Shown in pieces: positions 17,233-25,718 of a DNA stretch of 64,000 bases. Both the position numbers and the translations under genes were made by a program. Where the stretch lies: positions 395,983 through 459,982 of the forward strand of contig NZ_SNZW01000016.1 in NCBI RefSeq assembly GCF_004364175.1. Reading direction: 5' to 3'. Numbering within the stretch: position 1 is the first letter of the stretch; the number at the start of each line of letters is the position of its first letter. This DNA comes from Maribacter caenipelagi (lineage in GTDB: Bacteria > Bacteroidota > Bacteroidia > Flavobacteriales > Flavobacteriaceae). Below the pieces are notes generated by a model, which worked only from the letters and a program-made list of their open reading frames with translations, searched no databases and was not told the DNA's origin.

Positions 17233-18750
17233 CTATATAATATTCAACATCTTCTCCGTTGCCTTTATAGCACTTACCGTTTGGTCAGAATCCAGCCCTC
17301 TTGAGGTGAATTCTTTTCCGTCCAATTCCCAAGTAATAACAGTTTCGCATAATGCATCAGAAGTACTACCTGGTGGTATTCTTACTGCGTAATCGGTTAA
17401 TTTTGGTAATGGAATTTTCTTTCCGACGTACACTTTTTTAAGAGCGTTCATAAAAGCATCATACTGCCCGTCTCCTTGTGCATGTGCCTCAATCACTTTT
17501 CCGTCTATTTCAACGGATAGCGTAGTGGAAGGCATTAATCCTTTTGCATGGGTTAATACGTACGATTTTATAAATACTTTCTGCTTATAATCTGCAGTAT
17601 CTAAAACATCGGAAATAATAAAAGGCAGGTCATCTTTTGTAACGCGTTCCTTTTTATCTCCTAATTCTATAATTCTAGCAGTAACTTTTTTTAATTCTTC
17701 GTTGTTCAAGGTTAATCCAAGTTCTTGCAGGTTTTTTTGTATGTTGGCTTTACCAGACATTTTACCTAATGCATATTTACGTTTTCTTCCAAAACGTTCT
17801 GGCATAAGGTCACTGAAATATAAATTGTTTTTACTGTCACCATCGGCATGTATACCGGCGGTTTGGGTAAATACATTATCTCCTACAATAGGTTTGTTGG
17901 CTGGTATGGTAAAACCTGTAAAGGCAGAAACCAACTTACTTACCTTATATAAAGAAGTCTCGTTTACATTAATTTCAACCTCAGGCAAAAAGTCGTTGAT
18001 AACAGCTACGGCGCTAGCCATTGGTGCGTTACCGGCTCTTTCGCCCATACCGTTTACGGTAAGGTGTAAACCGTGGCAACCGGCTTTTACAGCTTCCATA
18101 ATATTGGCAACTCCTAGATCGTAATCATTATGGCCATGAAAATCGAAGTGTAAATTCGGGAATTTCTGTATGATTTCAGAAAGGTATGCATAGGTTTCCG
18201 TATGTGTCAAAATACCTAAAGTATCTGGCAATAAAATTCGTTTTACGTTTTGGGTAGAAAGAAATTCTAAAAACTCAAAAACATATTCTTTTGAATTTCG
18301 CATGCCGTTACTCCAATCCTCTAAATAGATATTATTGATAATACCCCTTTCTGTGGCTTGTTTAAAAATTTCGGCAATTTCAGAAAAATGTTGCTCTGGA
18401 GTTTTCTTTAACTGATACTTTAAATGGTTCATTGAACCTTTGGTAAGTAAGTTTTGAGAAATAGCTCCAGATTTCTGCATCCAATCTAATGAAATGCCTC
18501 CATCTACAAAAGTTAGTACTTCTACACGTTCTAAATAACCCTTTTCTTGAGCCCATTCCGTAATCTTTTGAACAGCTTCTAGCTCTCCATCAGAAACGCG
18601 AGCAGATGCAATTTCAATTCGGTCTACTTTTAGTTCTTCTAAAAGTAGTTTTGCCAAGGTCAGTTTTTCTGATGCAGAAAAGGATACGCCCGAAGTTTGT
18701 TCACCATCCCTCAGGGTGGTATCCATTATTTCTAACTTTCTTTTTTTCAT
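17233..18750 (-). CDS. leuA/cimA: 2-isopropylmalate / (R)-citramalate synthase family protein
   Basis: 505 residues, DRE-TIM metallolyase superfamily. N-terminal DTTLRDGEQ (R14, D15), metal ligands in FHGHNDYDLGVAN, then NGMGERAGNAPM; a linker; and a C-terminal allosteric LeuA dimerisation domain (about 385-505, with GDGQYDAFMNAL and DQTVSAIKATEKML). By memory of the Leptospira interrogans citramalate synthase, this protein is similar along its length and keeps the three residues said to shape the pyruvate pocket (here L79, L102, Y142). The place in a leu operon argues for isopropylmalate synthase, the residues for citramalate synthase; I leave both open. Confidence 0.88.
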   Translation of the reverse strand: MKKRKLEIMDTTLRDGEQTSGVSFSASEKLTLAKLLLEELKVDRIEIASARVSDGELEAVQKITEWAQEKGYLERVEVLTFVDGGISLDWMQKSGAISQNLLTKGSMNHLKYQLKKTPEQHFSEIAEIFKQATERGIINNIYLEDWSNGMRNSKEYVFEFLEFLSTQNVKRILLPDTLGILTHTETYAYLSEIIQKFPNLHFDFHGHNDYDLGVANIMEAVKAGCHGLHLTVNGMGERAGNAPMASAVAVINDFLPEVEINVNETSLYKVSKLVSAFTGFTIPANKPIVGDNVFTQTAGIHADGDSKNNLYFSDLMPERFGRKRKYALGKMSGKANIQKNLQELGLTLNNEELKKVTARIIELGDKKERVTKDDLPFIISDVLDTADYKQKVFIKSYVLTHAKGLMPSTTLSVEIDGKVIEAHAQGDGQYDAFMNALKKVYVGKKIPLPKLTDYAVRIPPGSTSDALCETVITWELDGKEFTSRGLDSDQTVSAIKATEKMLNII

Positions 18751-18832
18751 GTGTTGTAAATGCCCTTTTTCAATTCAAAAATGGCATTGGGTTAGTTAAC
18801 GTAAATGCTTTGTACTGTTTTGATGTATGAGT

Positions 18833-19429
18833 TTATAACGGAGTGTTTTCTGCGAATGTCTCAATATCTTTTTTGATATTTAATAAGTAATCAATATCAT
18901 CAAAGCCGTTAAGCATGTTGTTTTTCTTATAATCATTAATATCAAAAGATTCACTTTCACCTGTTGGTAGTAAAGTAATTTTTTGCTCTTGTAGATTAAC
19001 CTCTAACTCTGTAGTTGGGTCAGCTTCGGTAGCGTCAAAGATTTTTTGTAAAAAATCGGCACTTACTTGTACTGGTAATACGCCGATGTTCAAACAGTTA
19101 CCTCTAAAGATATCTGCAAAGAAACTTGAAACTACACATCTAAATCCGTAATCATAAACTGCCCATGCAGCATGCTCACGAGATGATCCTGAACCAAAGT
19201 TTTTACCACCAACTAAAATTTTCCCGCTGAATTTATCTTGGTTCAATACAAAATCTTCTTTCAAAGTATTGTCTTGGTTGTAACGCCAATCTCTAAATAA
19301 GTTGTCACCAAAACCAACACGTTCGGTAGCCTTTAAAAATCGTGCAGGTATTATTTGATCTGTATCTACATTCTCTATTGGTAAGGGAACTGCAGTTGAT
19401 GTTAATATGTCGAATTTATCGTATGCCAT
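18833..19429 (-). CDS. leuD: 3-isopropylmalate dehydratase small subunit
   Basis: Swivelling-domain subunit of isopropylmalate isomerase, partner of LeuC. It is 198 residues, normal for the bacterial form. VDTDQIIPARFLK, GGKNFGSGSSREHAAWAVYDYGF and FRGNCLNIGVLPV are the family signatures. It is separated from leuC by 106 bases of imperfect inverted repeat and from the synthase by 82 bases. Confidence 0.96.
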   Translation of the reverse strand: MAYDKFDILTSTAVPLPIENVDTDQIIPARFLKATERVGFGDNLFRDWRYNQDNTLKEDFVLNQDKFSGKILVGGKNFGSGSSREHAAWAVYDYGFRCVVSSFFADIFRGNCLNIGVLPVQVSADFLQKIFDATEADPTTELEVNLQEQKITLLPTGESESFDINDYKKNNMLNGFDDIDYLLNIKKDIETFAENTPL

Positions 19430-19437
19430 TTTTTATA

Positions 19438-19531
19438 GCTTTTTGCTTTTTGCTTTTGGCGTTTAGCCATTAGCTTGTATTATTATAATTGTTACTGTGC
19501 TAAAAGCCAGCGGCTAATAGCGAAAGGCAAA
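19438..19531. repeat. Imperfect inverted repeat in the leuC-leuD spacer
   Basis: The left arm (about 19438-19474), built of TTTTGC/TTTAGC units, is roughly complementary to the right arm (about 19499-19531, GCTAAAAGCC...GCTAATAGCG). The two arms fill almost the whole 106-base spacer. It looks like a decayed intergenic repeat that can fold in the mRNA; no T tract marks it as a terminator. Confidence 0.5.
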
Positions 19532-19535
19532 CTTG

Positions 19536-20948
19536 TTACACAAGTTCTACCATTAATTCTCTTGGGTCGGTTACTTTACCGGTAACGGCAGCTGCAGCAG
19601 CAACTAACGGACTGGCTAATAACGTTCTTGATCCAGGTCCTTGTCTTCCTTCGAAGTTTCTGTTTGATGTACTTACCGCTAATTTACCAGCAGGCACCTT
19701 ATCATCGTTCATCGCTAAACAAGCAGAACAACCAGGCTCACGAAGCTGGAATCCAGATTCGGTTAAAATATCAAGGATTCCTTCTTCTTTAATAGCTGAT
19801 TCAACCTTATGTGATCCAGGAACTAACCATGCCGTAACATTATCAGCTTTCTTTCTTCCTTTTACGATAGAGGCAAAAGCTCTAAAATCTTCAATACGAC
19901 CATTTGTACAACTTCCTAAGAAAACAAAATCAATAGGCTTGCCCATCATACTATCGCCTTCATTGAAATCCATATACTTTAATGATTTCTGATATGTAGT
20001 AGCGCCACCTTGTACGGCATTTGCCATAGGTATGTCATTAGATATTCCCATTCCCATACCAGGGTTGGTACCGTATGTAATCATAGGTTCAATAAGCGAA
20101 CCATCGAAAGTCAATTCTTTATCGAAAATAGCATCTTCATCGGTATATAATGTTTCCCAATATGCCATTGCTTTATCCCAATCTGCACCTTTTGGAGTAA
20201 ACTCACGATCTTTTACATATTCAAATGTTTTTTCATCAGGAGCGATCATACCACCACGGGCACCCATTTCTATACTTAAGTTACAAACGGTCATACGACC
20301 TTCCATACTCATCTCTCTAAAGATCTCACCTGCATACTCAACAAAGTATCCTGTTGCACCAGAAGTGGTTAATTGAGAAATGATAAATAAAGCAACATCT
20401 TTAGGTGTAACACCTTTGCTCATTGTACCGTTAATATTAATACGCATTCTCTTTGGCTTAGGCTGCATAATACATTGTGTAGCCAATACCATTTCAACTT
20501 CAGATGTACCAATACCGAAAGCAATTGCACCAAAAGCACCGTGAGTAGAAGTATGTGAATCTCCACATACTATGGTAGCACCTGGTTGTGTAATACCATA
20601 CTCAGGACCTACAACATGTACAATTCCATTTTTTGCATGACCTAAACCCCAATAAGAAATACCATGCTCATTAGCATTTTCTTCTAGCATTTTTAATTGG
20701 TTTGCAGATAGTGGATCTGCTACCGGTAAATGCTGATTAATTGTTGGTGTATTGTGGTCAGCTGTTGCAAATGTTTTCTCAGGATGCATTACAGGAATAT
20801 TTCTATTCTTGATGCCTAAAAAAGCAACAGGACTTGTTACTTCATGAACCATGTGCCTGTCAATGAACAGTACATCTGGACCATCTTGTATTTTATGTAC
20901 TACGTGGGAATCCCACACTTTGTCAAATAATGTTTTTGTTGCGCTCAT
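19536..20948 (-). CDS. leuC: 3-isopropylmalate dehydratase large subunit
   Basis: Aconitase-family [4Fe-4S] enzyme that isomerises 2- to 3-isopropylmalate with LeuD. It is 470 residues. Cluster ligands are in [13 protein letters not shown] and [13 protein letters not shown]; other signatures are [20 protein letters not shown] and [15 protein letters not shown]. It is the first gene of the leu operon. The -7-like box TAGATTTG (minus strand, 20978-20971) lies 23 bases before the ATG. I found no leucine-rich leader peptide, unlike the ilv operon. Confidence 0.97.
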   Translation of the reverse strand: MSATKTLFDKVWDSHVVHKIQDGPDVLFIDRHMVHEVTSPVAFLGIKNRNIPVMHPEKTFATADHNTPTINQHLPVADPLSANQLKMLEENANEHGISYWGLGHAKNGIVHVVGPEYGITQPGATIVCGDSHTSTHGAFGAIAFGIGTSEVEMVLATQCIMQPKPKRMRININGTMSKGVTPKDVALFIISQLTTSGATGYFVEYAGEIFREMSMEGRMTVCNLSIEMGARGGMIAPDEKTFEYVKDREFTPKGADWDKAMAYWETLYTDEDAIFDKELTFDGSLIEPMITYGTNPGMGMGISNDIPMANAVQGGATTYQKSLKYMDFNEGDSMMGKPIDFVFLGSCTNGRIEDFRAFASIVKGRKKADNVTAWLVPGSHKVESAIKEEGILDILTESGFQLREPGCSACLAMNDDKVPAGKLAVSTSNRNFEGRQGPGSRTLLASPLVAAAAAVTGKVTDPRELMVELV

Positions 20949-20970
20949 ATTCTTTCTAATGTAAGTACGA

Positions 20971-20978
20971 CAAATCTA
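20971..20978 (-). promoter_or_regulatory. Possible -7 box of the leu operon
   Basis: On the minus strand this reads TAGATTTG, matching TAnnTTTG, and would give a very short leader before leuC. No clear -33 TTG is found at the usual spacing, so confidence is low. Confidence 0.3.
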
Positions 20979-21150
20979 TTAAAAACAAGGGTTTTTTAGA
21001 AATTAACACTCTTGAAAATTACGATGTTCAACGGGAAAGTTGTGATATTTTGACAGATTGATAGTACCGCTTATAAGGGTAAAATGTCTTTTTGTCTAAA
21101 GTTTGTTTTATTGTGTTTCATACTTCTTTTTTTAGTGCTAAATTTCTGAC

Positions 21151-22332
21151 ATGAAAAAACTGACTTTATTAGTATTTGCCATTTTGTTTATTTCTTGTAG
21201 TGATGACTTTGTAGATAATGATTTAGATGCCAAATCAAGCTTTAGGGTTATAGGTAATTTTTATGATTTAAGTGTTAACGGAGGTACACAGGGTAGAGAA
21301 CTATATGAACATGAAAATAATGGAGAAGAATACGACCCTAATTCTTACATAAATTTATTTTCTGAATTTGGACTACCTCTAACGAATTACGAAAATTATT
21401 ACTCAGATGAAGATGGGATTACTATTATGGAAAATGCAATTGGTCGTGACAATTATACTTTTCACTATAAAAGTTATAATTCTAATGAAATTTTTAAGAT
21501 AGACATACCTTATTTTAATCCATACGAATGGTCTTATTGGCATTACCGTGAAAGAATCTATTTTCAGTATAGGGACTTTAATTCTTTTGATTCCATTAAT
21601 GGTACTACGGAATACAAAATAAAAATAATTGATGTCAGAACTAATCAAGAAACAGAATTAAACCTTGGGAAATTTAAAACGACAGCAAATTCAAAATTGG
21701 AATCACTATATGTTGGGAAACATGCTTATTTTCTTTGGTATGAGGATTCATTTAATCCTGAGGCGGAAAAATCTTTACTAGTTATGAGTTTAAATGAATC
21801 AGAAATAATTGACATTAAAACAATTTTAAAAGATGATACTTATAATTTAGTAGGTGACCGTAATGGAAATTGCTATTTATTTGGTAGAGATGGGGTTAAC
21901 TATCAATATGATGTTGATTCTTCTAATCTATTTGAAATAAATATACCAGGAGAAGGTGGTCAATTTCAAGCTGGTTATAAAAGTAATAAGAATCCTCAAA
22001 TTATTATTGATGATGTATTTTTTGGAACTAGAACAGGCGCATTTCCAGGAACAGGTTCTTTATATCCCGTGATTTATAATTTAAAAACAGGTGAAAGCGT
22101 GTTCATTGATGTATTTGATAATATAACTAAATTTGAAAGTGATGAAGTAGAATGGCAACCTTTTGTTGAGTGCTATGCGATTGATTATGAGAGTAAAGTG
22201 GTTTTACTTGGGGTTTCTAGTTTTAGTCTTGGGGGACAGTTCAAATCACAAGGAATATTCACAGTTGATTTTAATGGTAATGTTTTAGACAAACAAAAAT
22301 TGCCAATAATCCCGATTCAAATAATTAAATAG
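21151..22332 (+). CDS. Predicted surface/periplasmic lipoprotein, unknown function (paralogue 1)
   Basis: 393 residues. Lipoprotein signal MKKLTLLVFAILFISC with lipobox Cys at 16, followed by SDD, an acidic start common in exported flavobacterial lipoproteins. The mature part is beta-rich with repeated aromatic/Asp patterns, possibly a propeller, but I recognise no named family. The next gene, 1 base downstream, has a nearly identical signal sequence, so the two are a tandem duplication. Confidence 0.8.
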   Translation: MKKLTLLVFAILFISCSDDFVDNDLDAKSSFRVIGNFYDLSVNGGTQGRELYEHENNGEEYDPNSYINLFSEFGLPLTNYENYYSDEDGITIMENAIGRDNYTFHYKSYNSNEIFKIDIPYFNPYEWSYWHYRERIYFQYRDFNSFDSINGTTEYKIKIIDVRTNQETELNLGKFKTTANSKLESLYVGKHAYFLWYEDSFNPEAEKSLLVMSLNESEIIDIKTILKDDTYNLVGDRNGNCYLFGRDGVNYQYDVDSSNLFEINIPGEGGQFQAGYKSNKNPQIIIDDVFFGTRTGAFPGTGSLYPVIYNLKTGESVFIDVFDNITKFESDEVEWQPFVECYAIDYESKVVLLGVSSFSLGGQFKSQGIFTVDFNGNVLDKQKLPIIPIQIIK

Positions 22333-22333
22333 T

Positions 22334-23542
22334 ATGAAAATAAAACTGACCTTAATAATATTTGCCATTTTGTATATTTCTTGTAGTGATGATTCTGTTG
22401 ACCCCATAACACCAGATGTTGTTGAGGAAGAAATTATTGAAGATGAAATTGTTGAAGATGAAGAAGTGGTTGAAGAAGTTTCATTTCCTACCTTGGTTGC
22501 AATCAGTAAGAACGTTGGATATTATTATGCGATGGAGGTAAATTCTCTTGCGGATAATATTGAAATAACAAATTTGTCTGAAACATTGGATTTAGGAAAT
22601 TTTGGATCTTCAAATGTTAGTTTTTATGATGGTATTTTTACACATGGTTCATTAAAATATAATATGGATACCGGATATCAAGCTAAAATTTCACAATTTA
22701 ATTTTATTGAATCCAATACTTTTGTATTAGATGCTTTCTGCGACCCTTTAAATCTTCCTGCTTCTAGTCAGGCTGGTCTAAGCGGCTCTAAAAATTATTT
22801 TGTACATACCTACTTAAACTCTTTAAATAGTGTTGATGCACCTCTTTATTTGAATTCTTGGAATAATACGGATGAAAGTTGTAATGAGTTTTTATTAGGG
22901 AACGGACCACTTTATGATTCTAAATTATTTGGCAATTACTTTCTTGGTTTCAAGTTTAGAGAGATGCAAGACGAGAATTTTACTTTAAACAGTGAATTAT
23001 GGTTAGTTGATTTAGATAGAAATCAAGAACCATTAATGTTCGAAATGGACTCAAGTTTCAATTTTGCAACCATAAACTCAGACACGCTTTACTTAACATA
23101 TATCAATGGTGATTATAAAGTATATGATATTAAGACCAACACATTGATTAATGAGGGAAATAACAATGCGTTCTCAGAGTATAATGGAAATTATATATTT
23201 AAAACTTCTTTTTCCGAAAATCAAATGGTTTTTTATAAACCTAGTTTAGAGTTCACTACTTCGTCTGCATTTACACCTATATTATTCAATTTTAGCGAAA
23301 ATAAAATTGTTGATTTGAATGTTAAATTTGAAGAAATATTCACTCATTTAGTTGAGAAATACAATGAATCATATTCGGTAATTAATATTTCTTTAGATTT
23401 TAAGAATGAATTAGTTGTTATGGGGTACGATAATTCTAGACCTGATGATATAGGTTTATTGGTCTATTGCAATTTTTATGGTAATATTTTAAGAGAAGTA
23501 GAATTGCCTTATTCACCAGATTTCGTCAATATAATTAACTAA
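22334..23542 (+). CDS. Predicted lipoprotein, unknown function (paralogue 2)
   Basis: 402 residues. Lipoprotein signal MKIKLTLIIFAILYISC with lipobox Cys, SDD, then a very acidic linker (about 27-49, repeats of EEE/EDE with V and I) and a beta-rich domain like its upstream neighbour. The end NILREVELPYSPDFVNI matches the end NVLDKQKLPIIPIQII of the upstream protein in pattern. The 3' end overlaps the convergent recG end by 8 bases. Confidence 0.8.
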   Translation: MKIKLTLIIFAILYISCSDDSVDPITPDVVEEEIIEDEIVEDEEVVEEVSFPTLVAISKNVGYYYAMEVNSLADNIEITNLSETLDLGNFGSSNVSFYDGIFTHGSLKYNMDTGYQAKISQFNFIESNTFVLDAFCDPLNLPASSQAGLSGSKNYFVHTYLNSLNSVDAPLYLNSWNNTDESCNEFLLGNGPLYDSKLFGNYFLGFKFREMQDENFTLNSELWLVDLDRNQEPLMFEMDSSFNFATINSDTLYLTYINGDYKVYDIKTNTLINEGNNNAFSEYNGNYIFKTSFSENQMVFYKPSLEFTTSSAFTPILFNFSENKIVDLNVKFEEIFTHLVEKYNESYSVINISLDFKNELVVMGYDNSRPDDIGLLVYCNFYGNILREVELPYSPDFVNIIN

Positions 23543-25640
23543 TATACGTCCAGATATTCTTATGTTTCACTAACTGGGCGTACATATGTCTAATAATTAG
23601 ATTCTCTGGTTTACTTAATGAAGGGTCTTCTTTTAGTAATTGTAATGCGTGGTAGCGAGCAGATTTTAAGATGTCATTATCCTTAACAATATCGGCTATT
23701 TTTAGATTCAATAGTCCGCTTTGTTGTGTACCCATAATATCTCCTGGTCCGCGAAGTTTTAGATCCACCTCTGCAATTTCGAATCCGTCGTTGGTGGCTA
23801 CCATGGTTTCTAGCCTAGTCTTAGCTTCGCTAGATAATTTATGGCTCGTCGTAAGAATACAGAAACTCTGATCGGCACCACGACCAACACGCCCGCGCAA
23901 TTGATGTAGCTGTGATAATCCAAAACGTTCAGCGCTTTCAATAATCATTACTGAAGCATTAGGTACGTTTACACCAACTTCGATAACGGTTGTGGCTACC
24001 ATTATTTGTGTTTCTCCTTGAACAAAACGGTTCATTTCAAACTCTTTGTCCGCCGGTTTCATTTGTCCGTGTACAATAGATATTTGATATTTTGGCTGTG
24101 GAAAGTCACGTGCAATACTCTCATAACCGTCCATTAAATCTTTATAATCCATTGCTTCAGATTCTTGAATTAATGGGTATACCACATATATCTGTCTCCC
24201 TTTTTCAATCTCATCACGTATAAAACGAAAAACCTTTAATCGGTTGGCATCATAACGGTGAACAGTTTTTATAGGTTTACGACCAGGTGGCAATTCATCA
24301 ATCACAGAGATATCTAAATCGCCATATAAACTCATTGCTAAAGTTCTAGGTATAGGTGTTGCGGTCATTACCAAAATATGTGGCGGAAACTCGTTTTTAT
24401 GCCATAATTTAGAACGCTGAGCTACACCAAAACGGTGCTGCTCATCAATAATCGCTATTCCTAAATTCTTGTATTTTACTTTATCTTCTAGAAGAGCATG
24501 GGTGCCAATAAGTATATTAAGCTCTCCATTTTCTAACTGTTCGTGAATTGGTTTACGTGCCGATTTCTTTACGGAACCAGTAAGTAAAGCGCAAGTAATC
24601 TCCGTTCCTTCCAGCAATTCAGAAATGCCTTGAAAATGCTGATTGGCTAGAATTTCTGTTGGTGCCATTAAGCAAGCTTGAAATCCGTTATCAATCGCCA
24701 AAAGCATGGTCATTACGGCAACAATGGTTTTGCCTGAACCTACATCGCCTTGCAATAGGCGGTTCATCTGGGCATTACTTCCTAAATCTGAGCGTATTTC
24801 TTTAATTACCCGTTTCTGTGCTCCGGTAAGCTCAAATGGTAATTTGTTATTGTAGAAATCTTTAAAATAATCTCCTACCTCGCTAAATGGGAAACCCTTT
24901 ATCTTTTTTTTACGAGAAACGTTTTTTCCTATGAGCTGTAATTGAATGTAAAAGAGTTCTTCGAATTTTAAACGCCATTGCGCTTTGGCCAATAATTCCT
25001 GATTTTTAGGAAAGTGGATATTGAACATTGCTTCGCTCTTGTTAATGAGCTTAAGGTCATATAATAATTTGTCCGATAGGCTTTCTGTGAATTTGCCGTT
25101 GATTTCAATAAAAACCTGTTGCATCAATTTACTGATGACTTTATTGGTAATCCCTTTGTTGCTTAGCTTTTCGGTAGATGGGTACACTGGTTGCATATAG
25201 ACCTTTGTACCTTGTTCGTGTGCTTTTAAAGGTTCCATTTCTGGATGTGGCATTGAAAATGTTCCATTGTACCAATTACATTTTCCGAAGATTACATAAG
25301 GTACGTTCAGTTTTAGATTTTCTCGCAACCACTTTTGACCTCTAAACCATACTAATTCTATTTCACCGGTATCATCTTTAAAACGGGCTACTAAACGCGA
25401 ACCTCTCTTTTGCTCGACCGTTTTTAAATGAACTACCTTACCTATAATCTGAACGTCTGCACTGCTACGTTGTAGCTGACTAATTTTATAATATTGGGTC
25501 TTATCGATATAACGATTGGGGAATAAATTCAGCAAATCTTGATAAGTTTCTACCCCTAATTCGGACTTTAAGGTTTCGGCCCTGTTCGGACCAACACCTT
25601 TAAGGTATACAATAGGAGTTTGCAAGAAGTTTGCGTTCAT
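23535..25640 (-). CDS. recG: ATP-dependent DNA helicase RecG
   Basis: Branch-migration helicase for stalled forks and recombination intermediates. It is 701 residues. The N-terminal wedge/OB part (about 1-150) includes GVGPNRAETLKSELGV; superfamily 2 motifs are GDVGSGKTIVA (Walker A), IIDEQHRFGVAQR (DEQH box), MTATPIPRTLAMSLYGD and QLHQLRGRVGRG; the C-terminal motif is RGPGDIMGTQQSG. Length and motifs are intact. It is convergent with the lipoprotein pair. Confidence 0.97.
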   Translation of the reverse strand: MNANFLQTPIVYLKGVGPNRAETLKSELGVETYQDLLNLFPNRYIDKTQYYKISQLQRSSADVQIIGKVVHLKTVEQKRGSRLVARFKDDTGEIELVWFRGQKWLRENLKLNVPYVIFGKCNWYNGTFSMPHPEMEPLKAHEQGTKVYMQPVYPSTEKLSNKGITNKVISKLMQQVFIEINGKFTESLSDKLLYDLKLINKSEAMFNIHFPKNQELLAKAQWRLKFEELFYIQLQLIGKNVSRKKKIKGFPFSEVGDYFKDFYNNKLPFELTGAQKRVIKEIRSDLGSNAQMNRLLQGDVGSGKTIVAVMTMLLAIDNGFQACLMAPTEILANQHFQGISELLEGTEITCALLTGSVKKSARKPIHEQLENGELNILIGTHALLEDKVKYKNLGIAIIDEQHRFGVAQRSKLWHKNEFPPHILVMTATPIPRTLAMSLYGDLDISVIDELPPGRKPIKTVHRYDANRLKVFRFIRDEIEKGRQIYVVYPLIQESEAMDYKDLMDGYESIARDFPQPKYQISIVHGQMKPADKEFEMNRFVQGETQIMVATTVIEVGVNVPNASVMIIESAERFGLSQLHQLRGRVGRGADQSFCILTTSHKLSSEAKTRLETMVATNDGFEIAEVDLKLRGPGDIMGTQQSGLLNLKIADIVKDNDILKSARYHALQLLKEDPSLSKPENLIIRHMYAQLVKHKNIWTYIS

Positions 25641-25666
25641 GGCACTAAAATAGGCTTTAGGTAGAA

Positions 25667-25693
25667 TTGCGACAAACTAAAGTATTAAATTTG
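25667..25693 (+). promoter_or_regulatory. Possible promoter of the M1 peptidase-patatin pair
   Basis: TTG at 25667-25669 and TAAATTTG at 25686-25693 (TAnnTTTG) with a 16-base spacer, slightly short. The predicted start near 25700 lies about 20 bases before the ATG at 25719. Confidence 0.35.
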
Positions 25694-25718
25694 AAATTCT
25701 ACAAACTTAATAACCTAC

